DNA of 64,000 bases, from the NCBI GenBank assembly GCA_017395365.1, contig JAFPUN010000008.1:49779-113778 (forward strand), in the 5' to 3' direction. Source of the DNA: Bacteroidales bacterium. GTDB lineage: Bacteria > Bacteroidota > Bacteroidia > Bacteroidales > F082. Position 1 is the first letter of the stretch; every line of letters begins with the position of its first letter. Positions 17,880 to 25,948 of this stretch are shown here, in pieces. The notes beneath the pieces were generated by a model. It made no database searches and was not told where the DNA came from. It saw only the letters and a program-made list of their open reading frames with translations. The translations under genes and the position numbers were made by a program.

Positions 17880-18167
17880 ATGAGCAGAGTAAATGTAGAC
17901 TTTGTAGACCTTGAAAGGTTTAAAGCAATCCTTGATCAAAATGCGCAGCATTTCGATGAAATTCGCAGAAGTATCGGTAGCACGATTCGCAACATTGCCG
18001 AAACTGATTGGCAAGACCAAAAATCAGAACAATTTAGTGCTACTTTCTTCGGGCAAAGCGACCCTGACATCACCAAATTGGTGGAAACCATGACCCAATT
18101 TTCTGCCTATCTTCAAACAAAGATAGGGATCCTTCAACAGTATCATGCAACTAACATCAACTTTTAA
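17880..18167 (+). CDS. WXG100-like small helical protein A
   Basis: 95 aa, no signal peptide, predicted as two helices around a DWQDQKSEQF turn near residue 41-50. WXG100 proteins are about 100-aa helical hairpins with W-x-G in the turn; here the Gly is replaced (W-Q-D), as in several divergent families. The N-terminal motif MS-x-VNVD recurs in the remnant at 16727, in the short ATPase and loosely in the 687-aa protein (MSRSVVDLAKL). It sits 12 nt before the next WXG-like gene, and such pairs often form heterodimeric substrates. Likely a secreted substrate or targeting partner of the FtsK-like motor. Confidence 0.72.
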   Translation: MSRVNVDFVDLERFKAILDQNAQHFDEIRRSIGSTIRNIAETDWQDQKSEQFSATFFGQSDPDITKLVETMTQFSAYLQTKIGILQQYHATNINF

Positions 18168-18179
18168 AAACTAAACATC

Positions 18180-18443
18180 ATGGCAAAATCAAAAGCAACA
18201 GCCGAAACCCTAACCATGTTTTCCGGCACCCTAAAAAATAATCGCGAAGATATCCTTCGTGTTATGGAATCAATGGATAGAGCATTACAATTCCAGTGGG
18301 ATGACCCAGTGGGTAACGCTTTCAGAGCGAAGTATTACGAAGACCTCAAACCCATAGAGAGCATACTTGTCAATAACCTTGCTTCATATAGCACTTACCT
18401 TGACCGAGAGGCCGCTATCATTAACGAATACGGAGCACAGTAA
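18180..18443 (+). CDS. WXG100-like small helical protein B, paired with the effectors
   Basis: 87 aa. Two predicted helices flank WDDPVGNAF (residues 40-48). It is a clear homologue of residues 1-88 of the PLA2-domain protein at 15702, so it is a free-standing version of that targeting domain. In LXG systems of Firmicutes, small helical partners bind the effector's N-domain and are needed for export; this could be such a partner or a subunit of a WXG pair with protein A. It is 20 nt before the 687-aa effector candidate. Confidence 0.75.
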   Translation: MAKSKATAETLTMFSGTLKNNREDILRVMESMDRALQFQWDDPVGNAFRAKYYEDLKPIESILVNNLASYSTYLDREAAIINEYGAQ

Positions 18444-18463
18444 TTCTCTAAACACTTTAAGTT

Positions 18464-20527
18464 ATGTCACGAAGTGTAGTGGATTTAGCAAAACTCAATG
18501 CACTGGATGCCGCCATCAGGTCTTTCGACAGCAACACTGGGGCTTCGATGGCGGCATACAGCCAGTCCGCCATGAATCTTTTGGCACAATTTGAGGCCAA
18601 ACTTAACGAGCTTGCGGCAATCCGCCAACAAGCTTTGAACGCATACAATAGTTGCGAATGGAGACGCGCTGCAAACCCAAATATTTCCTGCGCAGGTCAG
18701 GCAGCGGCTTTTCATAGAGCAAATGAACGATTCTGTAGATGTGCCGAGCTCGTTAACCAAGCGCGACAAGCCATTTCAGAATACGACGGCTATGCTAGCC
18801 AATTCCGTCAAGCGAAGTCGGATTTGTGTTCAAGAGCAAGAACGGGTTTAAATAGGGTAAGGGCAACTATTGAAGAGTATAATTCAAATGCAACCCCGAA
18901 CACGGATAGTGTGATGTCAAAAGGAATGCCTGTCGCTTCCACTATGTCTGGGCCTGTGGAAAATGTGCCCAACGATAAGTTGCCGGGGGGCGGTTCTTTC
19001 ATGTTTATAAGAGGTGGCGAACAAATAGCTCAGATTCTTCCTAAAGGTTCTGGTACTGACCCTGTGAGAATCGATCCCGATGCCATGGCTAAGTCGTTGG
19101 ATGGTTTGCCAGAAATTACCCCTCCTGATAGGTCCACCTTACGCATTGCTGCGTCAGGGATATTTGCTGCAATTGCGGCGGGCGGTCTTGTAATAGGAGG
19201 TCGAGAATTGTTGCTCCAACAAAGGGCAGACGAAATCTTTGAAGGACAATATGGTATCTCAAGAACTGAATTGCTATTGAGGTCAGGGCCGAAACAGAAA
19301 GAATATGTTAAAGCTTATAATGAAATATACAATGGGCTGAAACATGAATTGAAAGAAAAACAGAAGGAAGACATAGATGGCAAACTCATAGAAATCAATA
19401 ATAAGATCCAAGCCAATTCGATGAATAAAGACCTTCTGTCTCTCAGAGCAATTGAGCGGTTAAAAGTTGACCAAATCAATCTTCAAAACAAGAAAATGAC
19501 TTTAGAAGACGGTTTGATAAGACCACAAGTGCCTTATGGTGCTTCTTACGTTGCAGGGTTGAGCGAAAAGGAAATGTTGTCAATGTTGGACAACATGACG
19601 CCAGACCGATTCGCTACCTCACTGATTGCACTTCGTCAATCCGATAAATATGAACTTACCCAAGACATCAATGATACTTATACGTTTTCTAATGGGCAGG
19701 CTCGTATGGATATAGCTCATGATGGAAAACGTATCACCGTGACCACTGCATATTTTGGTGGAGATTGTGAATCAAACATATCAATAGGAGGCGGCATGGA
19801 GGTTGAACAAGGCGCAGCAGCTGAATGGAGTCAAAATCATCTAGAGGCAGGGATAAATAAAAGCCCAATTTCTTCGGCTGTAGGAGAGGCTTCTAAAAGG
19901 GCGAATTGTTCCTATGCTTGGCAATATCGTCAAGATAATTATTATATTAGCGAAGATGGTAGTGTCTTTAAAGCCGGTTATGGAGTCGCAGTAGGACCAG
20001 AAGGTTATGTGAATGGGGGCATCGGCGTTCAAAGCCCACTTTCCTTTTCTTCTGAAGACAGGTCGCTTCACCTAAAGACTCCTAGTGTAAATGTGAGCGG
20101 TTCGGCTGGAATCGATTTGGGCAAAGGCGGCGGTCATATAGGTGTATCTTCGATTCCAGTTAGAGTCGGAGATACTATACACCAAGCGAGTATAGATGTC
20201 TCAGCGGAAGCAAAGCTTGGTGGCTCTGTTGCAGGAGGGGTCGAAGTGTCTCCCAAAAAAGGATTCAAGGCGGGGGCCAAAGCTAGTGCCTTAATTGGTG
20301 TTGGTGGCCAGTTGAATTGGAACACGTTATCTTTAGACGAGTTGCCCTCATCTGTTGCTGAGAGGATGAAAGAATCTTCAAAAACACCAATGGATGTAAT
20401 TACCGAAAGTGTTTTAAGAGAATGGAAAACTCTCAGTAGCCCTATTGTATATGGAACGAATTTTATCAGTGATAGTGTTGAACGTGCAGGTAGGATAGAT
20501 TTACAATCCTACAGGATTAAGCAATAA
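18464..20527 (+). CDS. Candidate T7SS effector: LXG-like helical N-region with unknown C-terminal domain
   Basis: 687 aa. Residues 1-150 are long helices rich in Ala, Gln and Cys (several Cys at about 66-110), resembling LXG-type N-domains. A linker follows with GEQIAQILPKGSGTDPV, matching the linker of the PLA2-domain protein (EDIVRVLPKGTPVDPV). A hydrophobic segment lies at about 226-245, a charged coiled-coil region at about 270-350, and then a Gly/Ser-rich beta-type region (about 430-650) with repeated G-x-G-x-x-G strands. No enzyme motif is recognised in the C-terminus. Architecture and position point to a large exported effector or a structural, pore-like protein. There is no signal peptide, which fits non-Sec export. 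Function unknown. Confidence 0.7.
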   Translation: MSRSVVDLAKLNALDAAIRSFDSNTGASMAAYSQSAMNLLAQFEAKLNELAAIRQQALNAYNSCEWRRAANPNISCAGQAAAFHRANERFCRCAELVNQARQAISEYDGYASQFRQAKSDLCSRARTGLNRVRATIEEYNSNATPNTDSVMSKGMPVASTMSGPVENVPNDKLPGGGSFMFIRGGEQIAQILPKGSGTDPVRIDPDAMAKSLDGLPEITPPDRSTLRIAASGIFAAIAAGGLVIGGRELLLQQRADEIFEGQYGISRTELLLRSGPKQKEYVKAYNEIYNGLKHELKEKQKEDIDGKLIEINNKIQANSMNKDLLSLRAIERLKVDQINLQNKKMTLEDGLIRPQVPYGASYVAGLSEKEMLSMLDNMTPDRFATSLIALRQSDKYELTQDINDTYTFSNGQARMDIAHDGKRITVTTAYFGGDCESNISIGGGMEVEQGAAAEWSQNHLEAGINKSPISSAVGEASKRANCSYAWQYRQDNYYISEDGSVFKAGYGVAVGPEGYVNGGIGVQSPLSFSSEDRSLHLKTPSVNVSGSAGIDLGKGGGHIGVSSIPVRVGDTIHQASIDVSAEAKLGGSVAGGVEVSPKKGFKAGAKASALIGVGGQLNWNTLSLDELPSSVAERMKESSKTPMDVITESVLREWKTLSSPIVYGTNFISDSVERAGRIDLQSYRIKQ

Positions 20528-20547
20528 CAGAAAGACTTTATTAAATT

Positions 20548-20760
20548 ATGAGACAATCCATAAGTAATTTCAAAAGCCAAACAGCACAATTCAGTGCAAC
20601 TGCTGACGCAATTAAGGCCTCATGGCAGGATAATGTAGGCGATGCTTTCTATCGTGACATCATTCGACCTTTGAAAGAAGCGGCTGATCAACTGGAGCCT
20701 GCCATGCAAGCCCTGCCCCCTAAACTAGAACAAATAAAAACGCAAATCGACGCGATATGA
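20548..20760 (+). CDS. WXG100-like small helical protein C
   Basis: 70 aa. SWQDNVGDAFY near residues 25-35 is the turn, flanked by helices; it resembles the WDDPVGNAF of protein B and of the PLA2-domain protein. It is shorter than the usual 90-100 aa WXG100 length. Its stop overlaps the next gene's start (ATGA), so translation is coupled to the vWA/FHA membrane protein. Likely a substrate or partner of the secretion motor. Confidence 0.7.
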   Translation: MRQSISNFKSQTAQFSATADAIKASWQDNVGDAFYRDIIRPLKEAADQLEPAMQALPPKLEQIKTQIDAI

Positions 20761-22355
20761 GAAAACTGTCATTATCCTTTTTCTGCTTGCTATGGCTCTT
20801 GCCCTGTTTTGCCCAAGTAGATATCAAAGACTTCGACACCAAGGACTTCCCCAAGGTTTCGTTTACGCTTAAGTCGCATAACCCAGACGTCTATACCAGT
20901 AATCAAATTCGACTTTTTGAGGAAGATTCCTTGGTTGCTGTCACAGACTTTGCCTCAACTGGAGCACCTTCGGTGCCAGCCATCAAGAACGTGTTGTTTA
21001 TGTGGGATTTGTGCGGACAATCGAGTTTTGTCCAAGAACTGCTATCCGACTTTTTCTCCGGAATGGATGCGACTTACCAAGCAAGCGACAGCCTAAAAGT
21101 CAATGTTGCGGTCTTTATGAGAGACGAAGAAGGCAAACCCGTGTACGCGTCATTGCTTCCGAAGTTCACCTCCGATTTGGAAGAAATGAGGAATAGCATT
21201 ATTGCAGAGTCGGAAAAGGAGCTGACAAACAATTCTTCTGCGTCTGACATTGTTTGGGCGCTCAAACAGGCCTTGTCCCAAATCAACAATCAACCCATTG
21301 GAGAAGCCAAGGCTATCGTGCTATGTACTGTGGGCAAGAACAATTTCAGCTCAGGCTTTGAAATCACGCCTCTCGTGAACCAAGCGCGCGAAAACAGGAT
21401 CTTGATTTATGTGGTGAATATCTCTGGCGGTGAGGCAGACGAGACTTTCTGTCAAGAACTGTCATCTCGGACATACGGCTTATACCTTCTCTCTGACGGG
21501 TCGTTTGATACCAAAAAGAGCAGAAAGGAGGAAAATGACGCTGCGTTGAAAAGTAAGAAGCCGATCAAACATCCTTTTCTTTTCGAAGAAAGCGAGGCCC
21601 TTAATGCTTGGGTGAACAATCTGCCGCAACGGTGGGCTGGCAATGCCTATCGGGTTGAGTTCAATTCCAGGTTTAAGAAAGATGGCCAAGCCAAACAAAT
21701 CAAGGTTCAGCTTGGCGACGAAGTGGGGAGCAAGACGTATGATGTGCCCAAATACACTTTTGGGAATTGGATTAAAGACCACTTGATTCTTTTCCTTATC
21801 CTCCTCTTTGTTGCCGTTGCCGGTATCGCAACAGGGTTGTTCTTCTTGATTAGGTATTTACGTGACGTAGCTGCCGACAAACGAGAAGAAGAGAAAAAGA
21901 AAGAAGATGAGCAGGCGCGACTGAAGTCAGAACAAGAGGAACTCCGAAGGAAATTGAATATCGCAGAGAACGAACAACGCAAACTGTTGCAGAAGGAAAA
22001 AGCCAGGGAAAAAGCCGCTCAACGTCAGGAACAACTGGATGCGCTAAACGCGCTGATGCGCTCTAGGAACATTAAAGCCCGGTTACTTGTTTCTACGATG
22101 ACAGGAGCATCTGAGTATCTTGTAACATCGGCGGAAAACACCATTGGCTCTGCCGAAGATAATGACATCGTGGTAGACGACAAGACAGTAAGCCGTCACC
22201 ATGCGGTTTTATATTTCAATGGACAAACTTTTTGCATTCGTGACCTGAGGTCCACTAACGGAATCGTGATGAATGGTTTCAAAATGGACGACATGAAGCT
22301 GAGGAACGGTGATTCTGTTTCAATGGGTAATGCAGTATTGAAAATCTATTTTTGA
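20757..22355 (+). CDS. Membrane protein with vWA-like periplasmic domain and cytosolic FHA domain
   Basis: 532 aa. Signal-like N-terminus (MRKLSLSFFCLLWLLPCFA-Q), then a periplasmic vWA-like domain (about 75-245: VLFMWDLCGQSS, DIVWALKQAL, AIVLCTV). The metal site is incomplete: D-x-C-x-x-S replaces the canonical D-x-S-x-S. One transmembrane helix lies at about 342-364, followed by a charged coiled coil (370-430) and an FHA domain (about 455-530; TVSRHHA and STNGIVMNG). The protein therefore links a periplasmic binding domain to a phosphothreonine reader in the cytosol, and would fit as a membrane hub recruiting the soluble FtsK-like ATPase. It lies 1 nt before the PP2C gene. Role inferred. 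Confidence 0.8.
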   Translation: MRKLSLSFFCLLWLLPCFAQVDIKDFDTKDFPKVSFTLKSHNPDVYTSNQIRLFEEDSLVAVTDFASTGAPSVPAIKNVLFMWDLCGQSSFVQELLSDFFSGMDATYQASDSLKVNVAVFMRDEEGKPVYASLLPKFTSDLEEMRNSIIAESEKELTNNSSASDIVWALKQALSQINNQPIGEAKAIVLCTVGKNNFSSGFEITPLVNQARENRILIYVVNISGGEADETFCQELSSRTYGLYLLSDGSFDTKKSRKEENDAALKSKKPIKHPFLFEESEALNAWVNNLPQRWAGNAYRVEFNSRFKKDGQAKQIKVQLGDEVGSKTYDVPKYTFGNWIKDHLILFLILLFVAVAGIATGLFFLIRYLRDVAADKREEEKKKEDEQARLKSEQEELRRKLNIAENEQRKLLQKEKAREKAAQRQEQLDALNALMRSRNIKARLLVSTMTGASEYLVTSAENTIGSAEDNDIVVDDKTVSRHHAVLYFNGQTFCIRDLRSTNGIVMNGFKMDDMKLRNGDSVSMGNAVLKIYF

Positions 22356-22356
22356 T

Positions 22357-23571
22357 ATGATGAGCATAGTGAATTTTGACAATGGCGTTTGTGCCATGAC
22401 TGACAAGGGCCTGGTAAGGGATCATAACGAGGATTCCAATCGAGTGACCCGAACACCCAATGGTGACCTGTTTGTCGTTTGTGATGGCATGGGAGGACAT
22501 GCAGGAGGTGCCACGGCATCCAGAATCGGAGTCGATAGCATCTGTCAATATGCAAGTGAGAACACTTGCGATATTCCGCAACAGTTCCTGACCCAAGCAC
22601 TCAAATATGCCAACGCTCAAATCTATGCCGAGTCGCGATCCAATCCCGAACTTGCGGGAATGGGCACTACAGCATGCGTGGCATTGGTAAGAGACGATAA
22701 GGTCTGGTATGCTCATGTGGGCGATAGTAGGATTTACTATTATAATGCCAAACAAAAGGCTCTATTCAGGCTCACCAAGGACCATTCCGTTGTGCAAGCT
22801 CTTGTCGACTGTGGTGAAATCACCGAAGCCGAAGCGGAGCATCATCCTGAAAAGAACAAGATCAGAAAATCATTAGGTATTAAATCGGATGTCGAACCCG
22901 AACCATGTCAGATGCCTCTGATGCCTGCTGAAGGCGACATGATGTTGATTTGTAGCGACGGATTGTCGGGCATGATGGACGAAGAAGACATGCTTGAAGT
23001 GCTGACAGGCGCTACCGATGTGAATGTGGCAGGAAAGGTATTGATAGATCTCGCCAAATCAGGTGGTGGTACCGACAACATTACCGTTCAAATTATTAGA
23101 TTTACTGGTGTAGGGACTCGTGAAGCTGTGTTTGACCCGAAAAACAAAGGTGTCTCATTGCCAACAACAAGTGTTGAAACTCACAAAAAACGCTTGTGGC
23201 CGTGGATTGTCATTGCGGCTTCGGTGTTGGTGATTGTGTGCGCCGTGTTGTTGTTGGTTCTCGGACCGCAAAAAAAGGAAGAACCAGTGAATAATAACAC
23301 ACAGACACAAACTGTTGTCCCCAAGGATGACTTTGCTTACAAAACAATGCTCCCCCCAGGCGCAACCGGAGTAGAGTTTGTTAATAACAGTAATAAAACC
23401 TGTGTATATTATAATCTGAAAAATGGTGAAGGTCTAATTCTCGACTCAAAAGACTATTCTTATCAAATTGGAGTAGTTGAAGCCGTACAAAAAGACGGTA
23501 GAACCATCTACCAGATGAAGAGTACAAGTCCAGTAAAAAAATACAAACGAGACGGAAGTCCCATTAATTGA
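22357..23571 (+). CDS. PP2C-family Ser/Thr phosphatase, membrane-anchored
   Basis: 404 aa. PP2C motifs in order: VRDHNED, VVCDGMGGHAGG, GMGTTACVAL, AHVGDSRIYY, LTKDHS, and GGTDNITVQI (about 10-250), with the metal-binding Asp residues present. One transmembrane helix follows (about 283-305), then a C-terminal domain of about 100 residues outside the inner membrane, not recognised. PP2C enzymes reverse the action of Hanks-type kinases; two such kinases follow in the same cluster. Probably the off-switch of the locus's phospho-control. Starts 1 nt after the previous stop. Confidence 0.9.
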   Translation: MMSIVNFDNGVCAMTDKGLVRDHNEDSNRVTRTPNGDLFVVCDGMGGHAGGATASRIGVDSICQYASENTCDIPQQFLTQALKYANAQIYAESRSNPELAGMGTTACVALVRDDKVWYAHVGDSRIYYYNAKQKALFRLTKDHSVVQALVDCGEITEAEAEHHPEKNKIRKSLGIKSDVEPEPCQMPLMPAEGDMMLICSDGLSGMMDEEDMLEVLTGATDVNVAGKVLIDLAKSGGGTDNITVQIIRFTGVGTREAVFDPKNKGVSLPTTSVETHKKRLWPWIVIAASVLVIVCAVLLLVLGPQKKEEPVNNNTQTQTVVPKDDFAYKTMLPPGATGVEFVNNSNKTCVYYNLKNGEGLILDSKDYSYQIGVVEAVQKDGRTIYQMKSTSPVKKYKRDGSPIN

Positions 23572-23583
23572 TAGAATTAAGCC

Positions 23584-24585
23584 ATGAAAAAAGTTGTCTT
23601 ATTATTATTCGCATTAGCCGTCACAGCCGTATCTATGGCGCAAAACGGTTATAGGGTTGAAATCAAGCAAGTGTTTCCCAAGAATGCATCCGTTTATTCA
23701 AATGCTTTCGACTTCAAACGTGAGATGGACGATGCCATTGTCTCCCAAACAGCCAAATTGAACGCAAACAACAATTATCAGATTTTGCTAACCACGCCTT
23801 CGGGCAAGGAATCCCGCAACATCCAAAACATCACGTGGATCCAGACGGTTAATGGAGCCAAGACCTATCACAAGAAGCAGACATCTCCATCCCGTCTTTA
23901 CGATGCCCCAACGGTATGGGAAGGCTATTCCTGCAATATCGATGGATCACGCAAAGGTAAGGCGACAAAGCACTCCTTTATCTATCGAGTGGCCTTCGCC
24001 GACAATCCTAAAGACTTCAAAACTCCTTTCGTTGAAGAAGACGTGGCTACAGCCGAAGCCCAAAGACTATTTGATGAATCTGTTTTGGACAATTCAAAGT
24101 TAGTGGAGGTAGTGGTTTATCGTTTTGAAGGGAACGAGGCAGTGGAATGCGATAGAAAAACCAATAAAGAAGCATATTTGGCCTACAAGGCACAACAAGA
24201 AAAACCAAAAGGAAAAACGCAGGTCACCATTAGCGCGGACTCTGTCCAACTACAAGTTTTACAGTTTAAAGCCACCATGGCGTTTATTGAAGGACATAAA
24301 GATTCGTTGGACATATGCGCTGTTCGGTATTGCCATGAGGCATTAGAAAAGGCTTCGCTAATACCCGACAGTGTGTTTGTAGCCGAGAAACTGGATTCTT
24401 TGTATAAAACTGTTTTGCTTGATGATATCCTTGTTGATAATACTCATAAGAAAAAAGTTAATAAATCTATTAAAAACATTGAAAAATCTAGCAAAACGAC
24501 AGATAAAAAGACATGTCTTCTTAGTAATACAAAACGTATTGTGGAAGTTCTATGCCCTAACAAGCCGAAGAAAAAAAAGAAATGA
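23584..24585 (+). CDS. Periplasmic or envelope protein of unknown function
   Basis: 333 aa. Signal peptide MKKVVLLLFALAVTAVSMA-Q. A mixed alpha/beta region to about residue 200 is followed by a helical region and a very Lys-rich tail (final ten residues mostly K). No family is recognised. Between PP2C and the first kinase, with its stop overlapping the kinase start by 4 nt. It is presumably part of the envelope side of the same machine. Confidence 0.75.
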   Translation: MKKVVLLLFALAVTAVSMAQNGYRVEIKQVFPKNASVYSNAFDFKREMDDAIVSQTAKLNANNNYQILLTTPSGKESRNIQNITWIQTVNGAKTYHKKQTSPSRLYDAPTVWEGYSCNIDGSRKGKATKHSFIYRVAFADNPKDFKTPFVEEDVATAEAQRLFDESVLDNSKLVEVVVYRFEGNEAVECDRKTNKEAYLAYKAQQEKPKGKTQVTISADSVQLQVLQFKATMAFIEGHKDSLDICAVRYCHEALEKASLIPDSVFVAEKLDSLYKTVLLDDILVDNTHKKKVNKSIKNIEKSSKTTDKKTCLLSNTKRIVEVLCPNKPKKKKK

Positions 24586-25946
24586 ACACCCTTCCTTCAA
24601 TACCATATTATAAAACTATTCGGCTGATTCAGGAAGGTGGTACTTCGGCGGTTTACGAAGCTATCGACTTGAGAAGTGGAAATAAGGTGGCAATTAAGGC
24701 TTTGTTCTCAAACAAGGCCAAGGATGCTTTTATGTTGAAGCGTTTTAGGGAAGAAGCCAACCATTATCTATTGCTTTCGCATCCCAATCTGCCCAAACTT
24801 GTCGATTTCATCATTGATGATGGTCAGATGTATCTAGTAATGGAGTATGTGGAAGGTATCGATATGAACAAGTATCTTCAGGCCAACGGGCCATTGGATG
24901 AAGACATGACCGTCCACTTCTTCACCATGATTCTCGATACCATAGGCTATTTGCACAAACAAGGTATACTCCATTTGGACATCAAGCCGGCCAATATTAT
25001 GGTTACCGATAACCTTGGCATTAAGATTTTGGATTTGGGCATATCCGCCAAAGTGTCAGAAGGAGAGACACTGAAGAAAAAATGTGGAAGCCCTTCGTTT
25101 ATGGCTCCAGAACAGACACAAGGAGAAAAATTGGGCTGCTATACTGATATCTATCAGATAGGTGTAACGCTGTTCAATATGGTTACGGGCCAACTGCCTT
25201 ATGGGGGAAACACTCAGCAAGAAATCTTCGATAGTGTTTGCAATGCGCCTATTCCTCAGTTGAAAGATTTCTCCGATGCGGTCAATCCTTCCTTGCAGAC
25301 GGTGATTGACAAGTCGATGCAGAAGAATGGCGCAGACCGTTACGCATCGTGTAAGGAGTTTGAAGAAGCCCTGCTCGAGAGCCTTTCGGCCACAATAGAA
25401 GAGGAACAACCTGCAACGCCTAGCGCGGTTATAGAAAAACCGAAAAATAAAGAACAAAAAGTAAAAGAAAAAGCTAACGACAACGATATGAAAATCATCA
25501 CTGTAGGCAGAGAGACAGGCAATGATGTTGTCATTCCGGATAGTTTTGTGGGTCGACATCATCTGCAACTCATAAAGGATGAGGCTGGAGCCTATTTTGT
25601 CCGTGATCTGGATTCCACCAATGGCACATTTGTGAATGGGAAAAGGATTTATGGTGAGGTGGCTGTTGACGAACAGGATGTGATTAGGATTGGAAACACG
25701 ACACTCCCATGGATTAGCTACTTCGCTGTTTACAACAAAACAGAGGTGGCTCCAGATGACGAAGAGACTAAGAGCGAAAAACGTAGAAAAAGAAGAAAGA
25801 AAACCCAAGAAGAGAAACAAGCCAGCAAAGACAAAAGGAAAAAAGCCGTTGCGGGAGCGGGGAAGTGGATTCTACGGACCTTATTGGCCATTGGCACCTC
25901 TGTCATAATGATGCTTGTATTTCGTATGATTATGGGAAGGAGATAA
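24582..25946 (+). CDS. Hanks-type Ser/Thr kinase with FHA domain and C-terminal membrane helix
   Basis: 454 aa. Kinase domain (about 6-265): Gly-rich loop EGGTSAVYEA, VAIK with the catalytic Lys, HLDIKPANI as catalytic loop (Leu in place of Arg, a non-RD kinase), DLG in place of DFG, and MAPEQ. A linker leads to an FHA domain (about 305-385; VGRHHLQ and STNGTFVNG). A basic segment and one C-terminal hydrophobic helix (about 425-447) would anchor it with the catalytic part in the cytosol. Kinase plus FHA suggests self-recruitment to phosphorylated partners. It is coupled to the previous gene, and the second kinase starts 2 nt after its stop. Confidence 0.9.
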   Translation: MNTLPSIPYYKTIRLIQEGGTSAVYEAIDLRSGNKVAIKALFSNKAKDAFMLKRFREEANHYLLLSHPNLPKLVDFIIDDGQMYLVMEYVEGIDMNKYLQANGPLDEDMTVHFFTMILDTIGYLHKQGILHLDIKPANIMVTDNLGIKILDLGISAKVSEGETLKKKCGSPSFMAPEQTQGEKLGCYTDIYQIGVTLFNMVTGQLPYGGNTQQEIFDSVCNAPIPQLKDFSDAVNPSLQTVIDKSMQKNGADRYASCKEFEEALLESLSATIEEEQPATPSAVIEKPKNKEQKVKEKANDNDMKIITVGRETGNDVVIPDSFVGRHHLQLIKDEAGAYFVRDLDSTNGTFVNGKRIYGEVAVDEQDVIRIGNTTLPWISYFAVYNKTEVAPDDEETKSEKRRKRRKKTQEEKQASKDKRKKAVAGAGKWILRTLLAIGTSVIMMLVFRMIMGRR

Positions 25947-25948
25947 TA

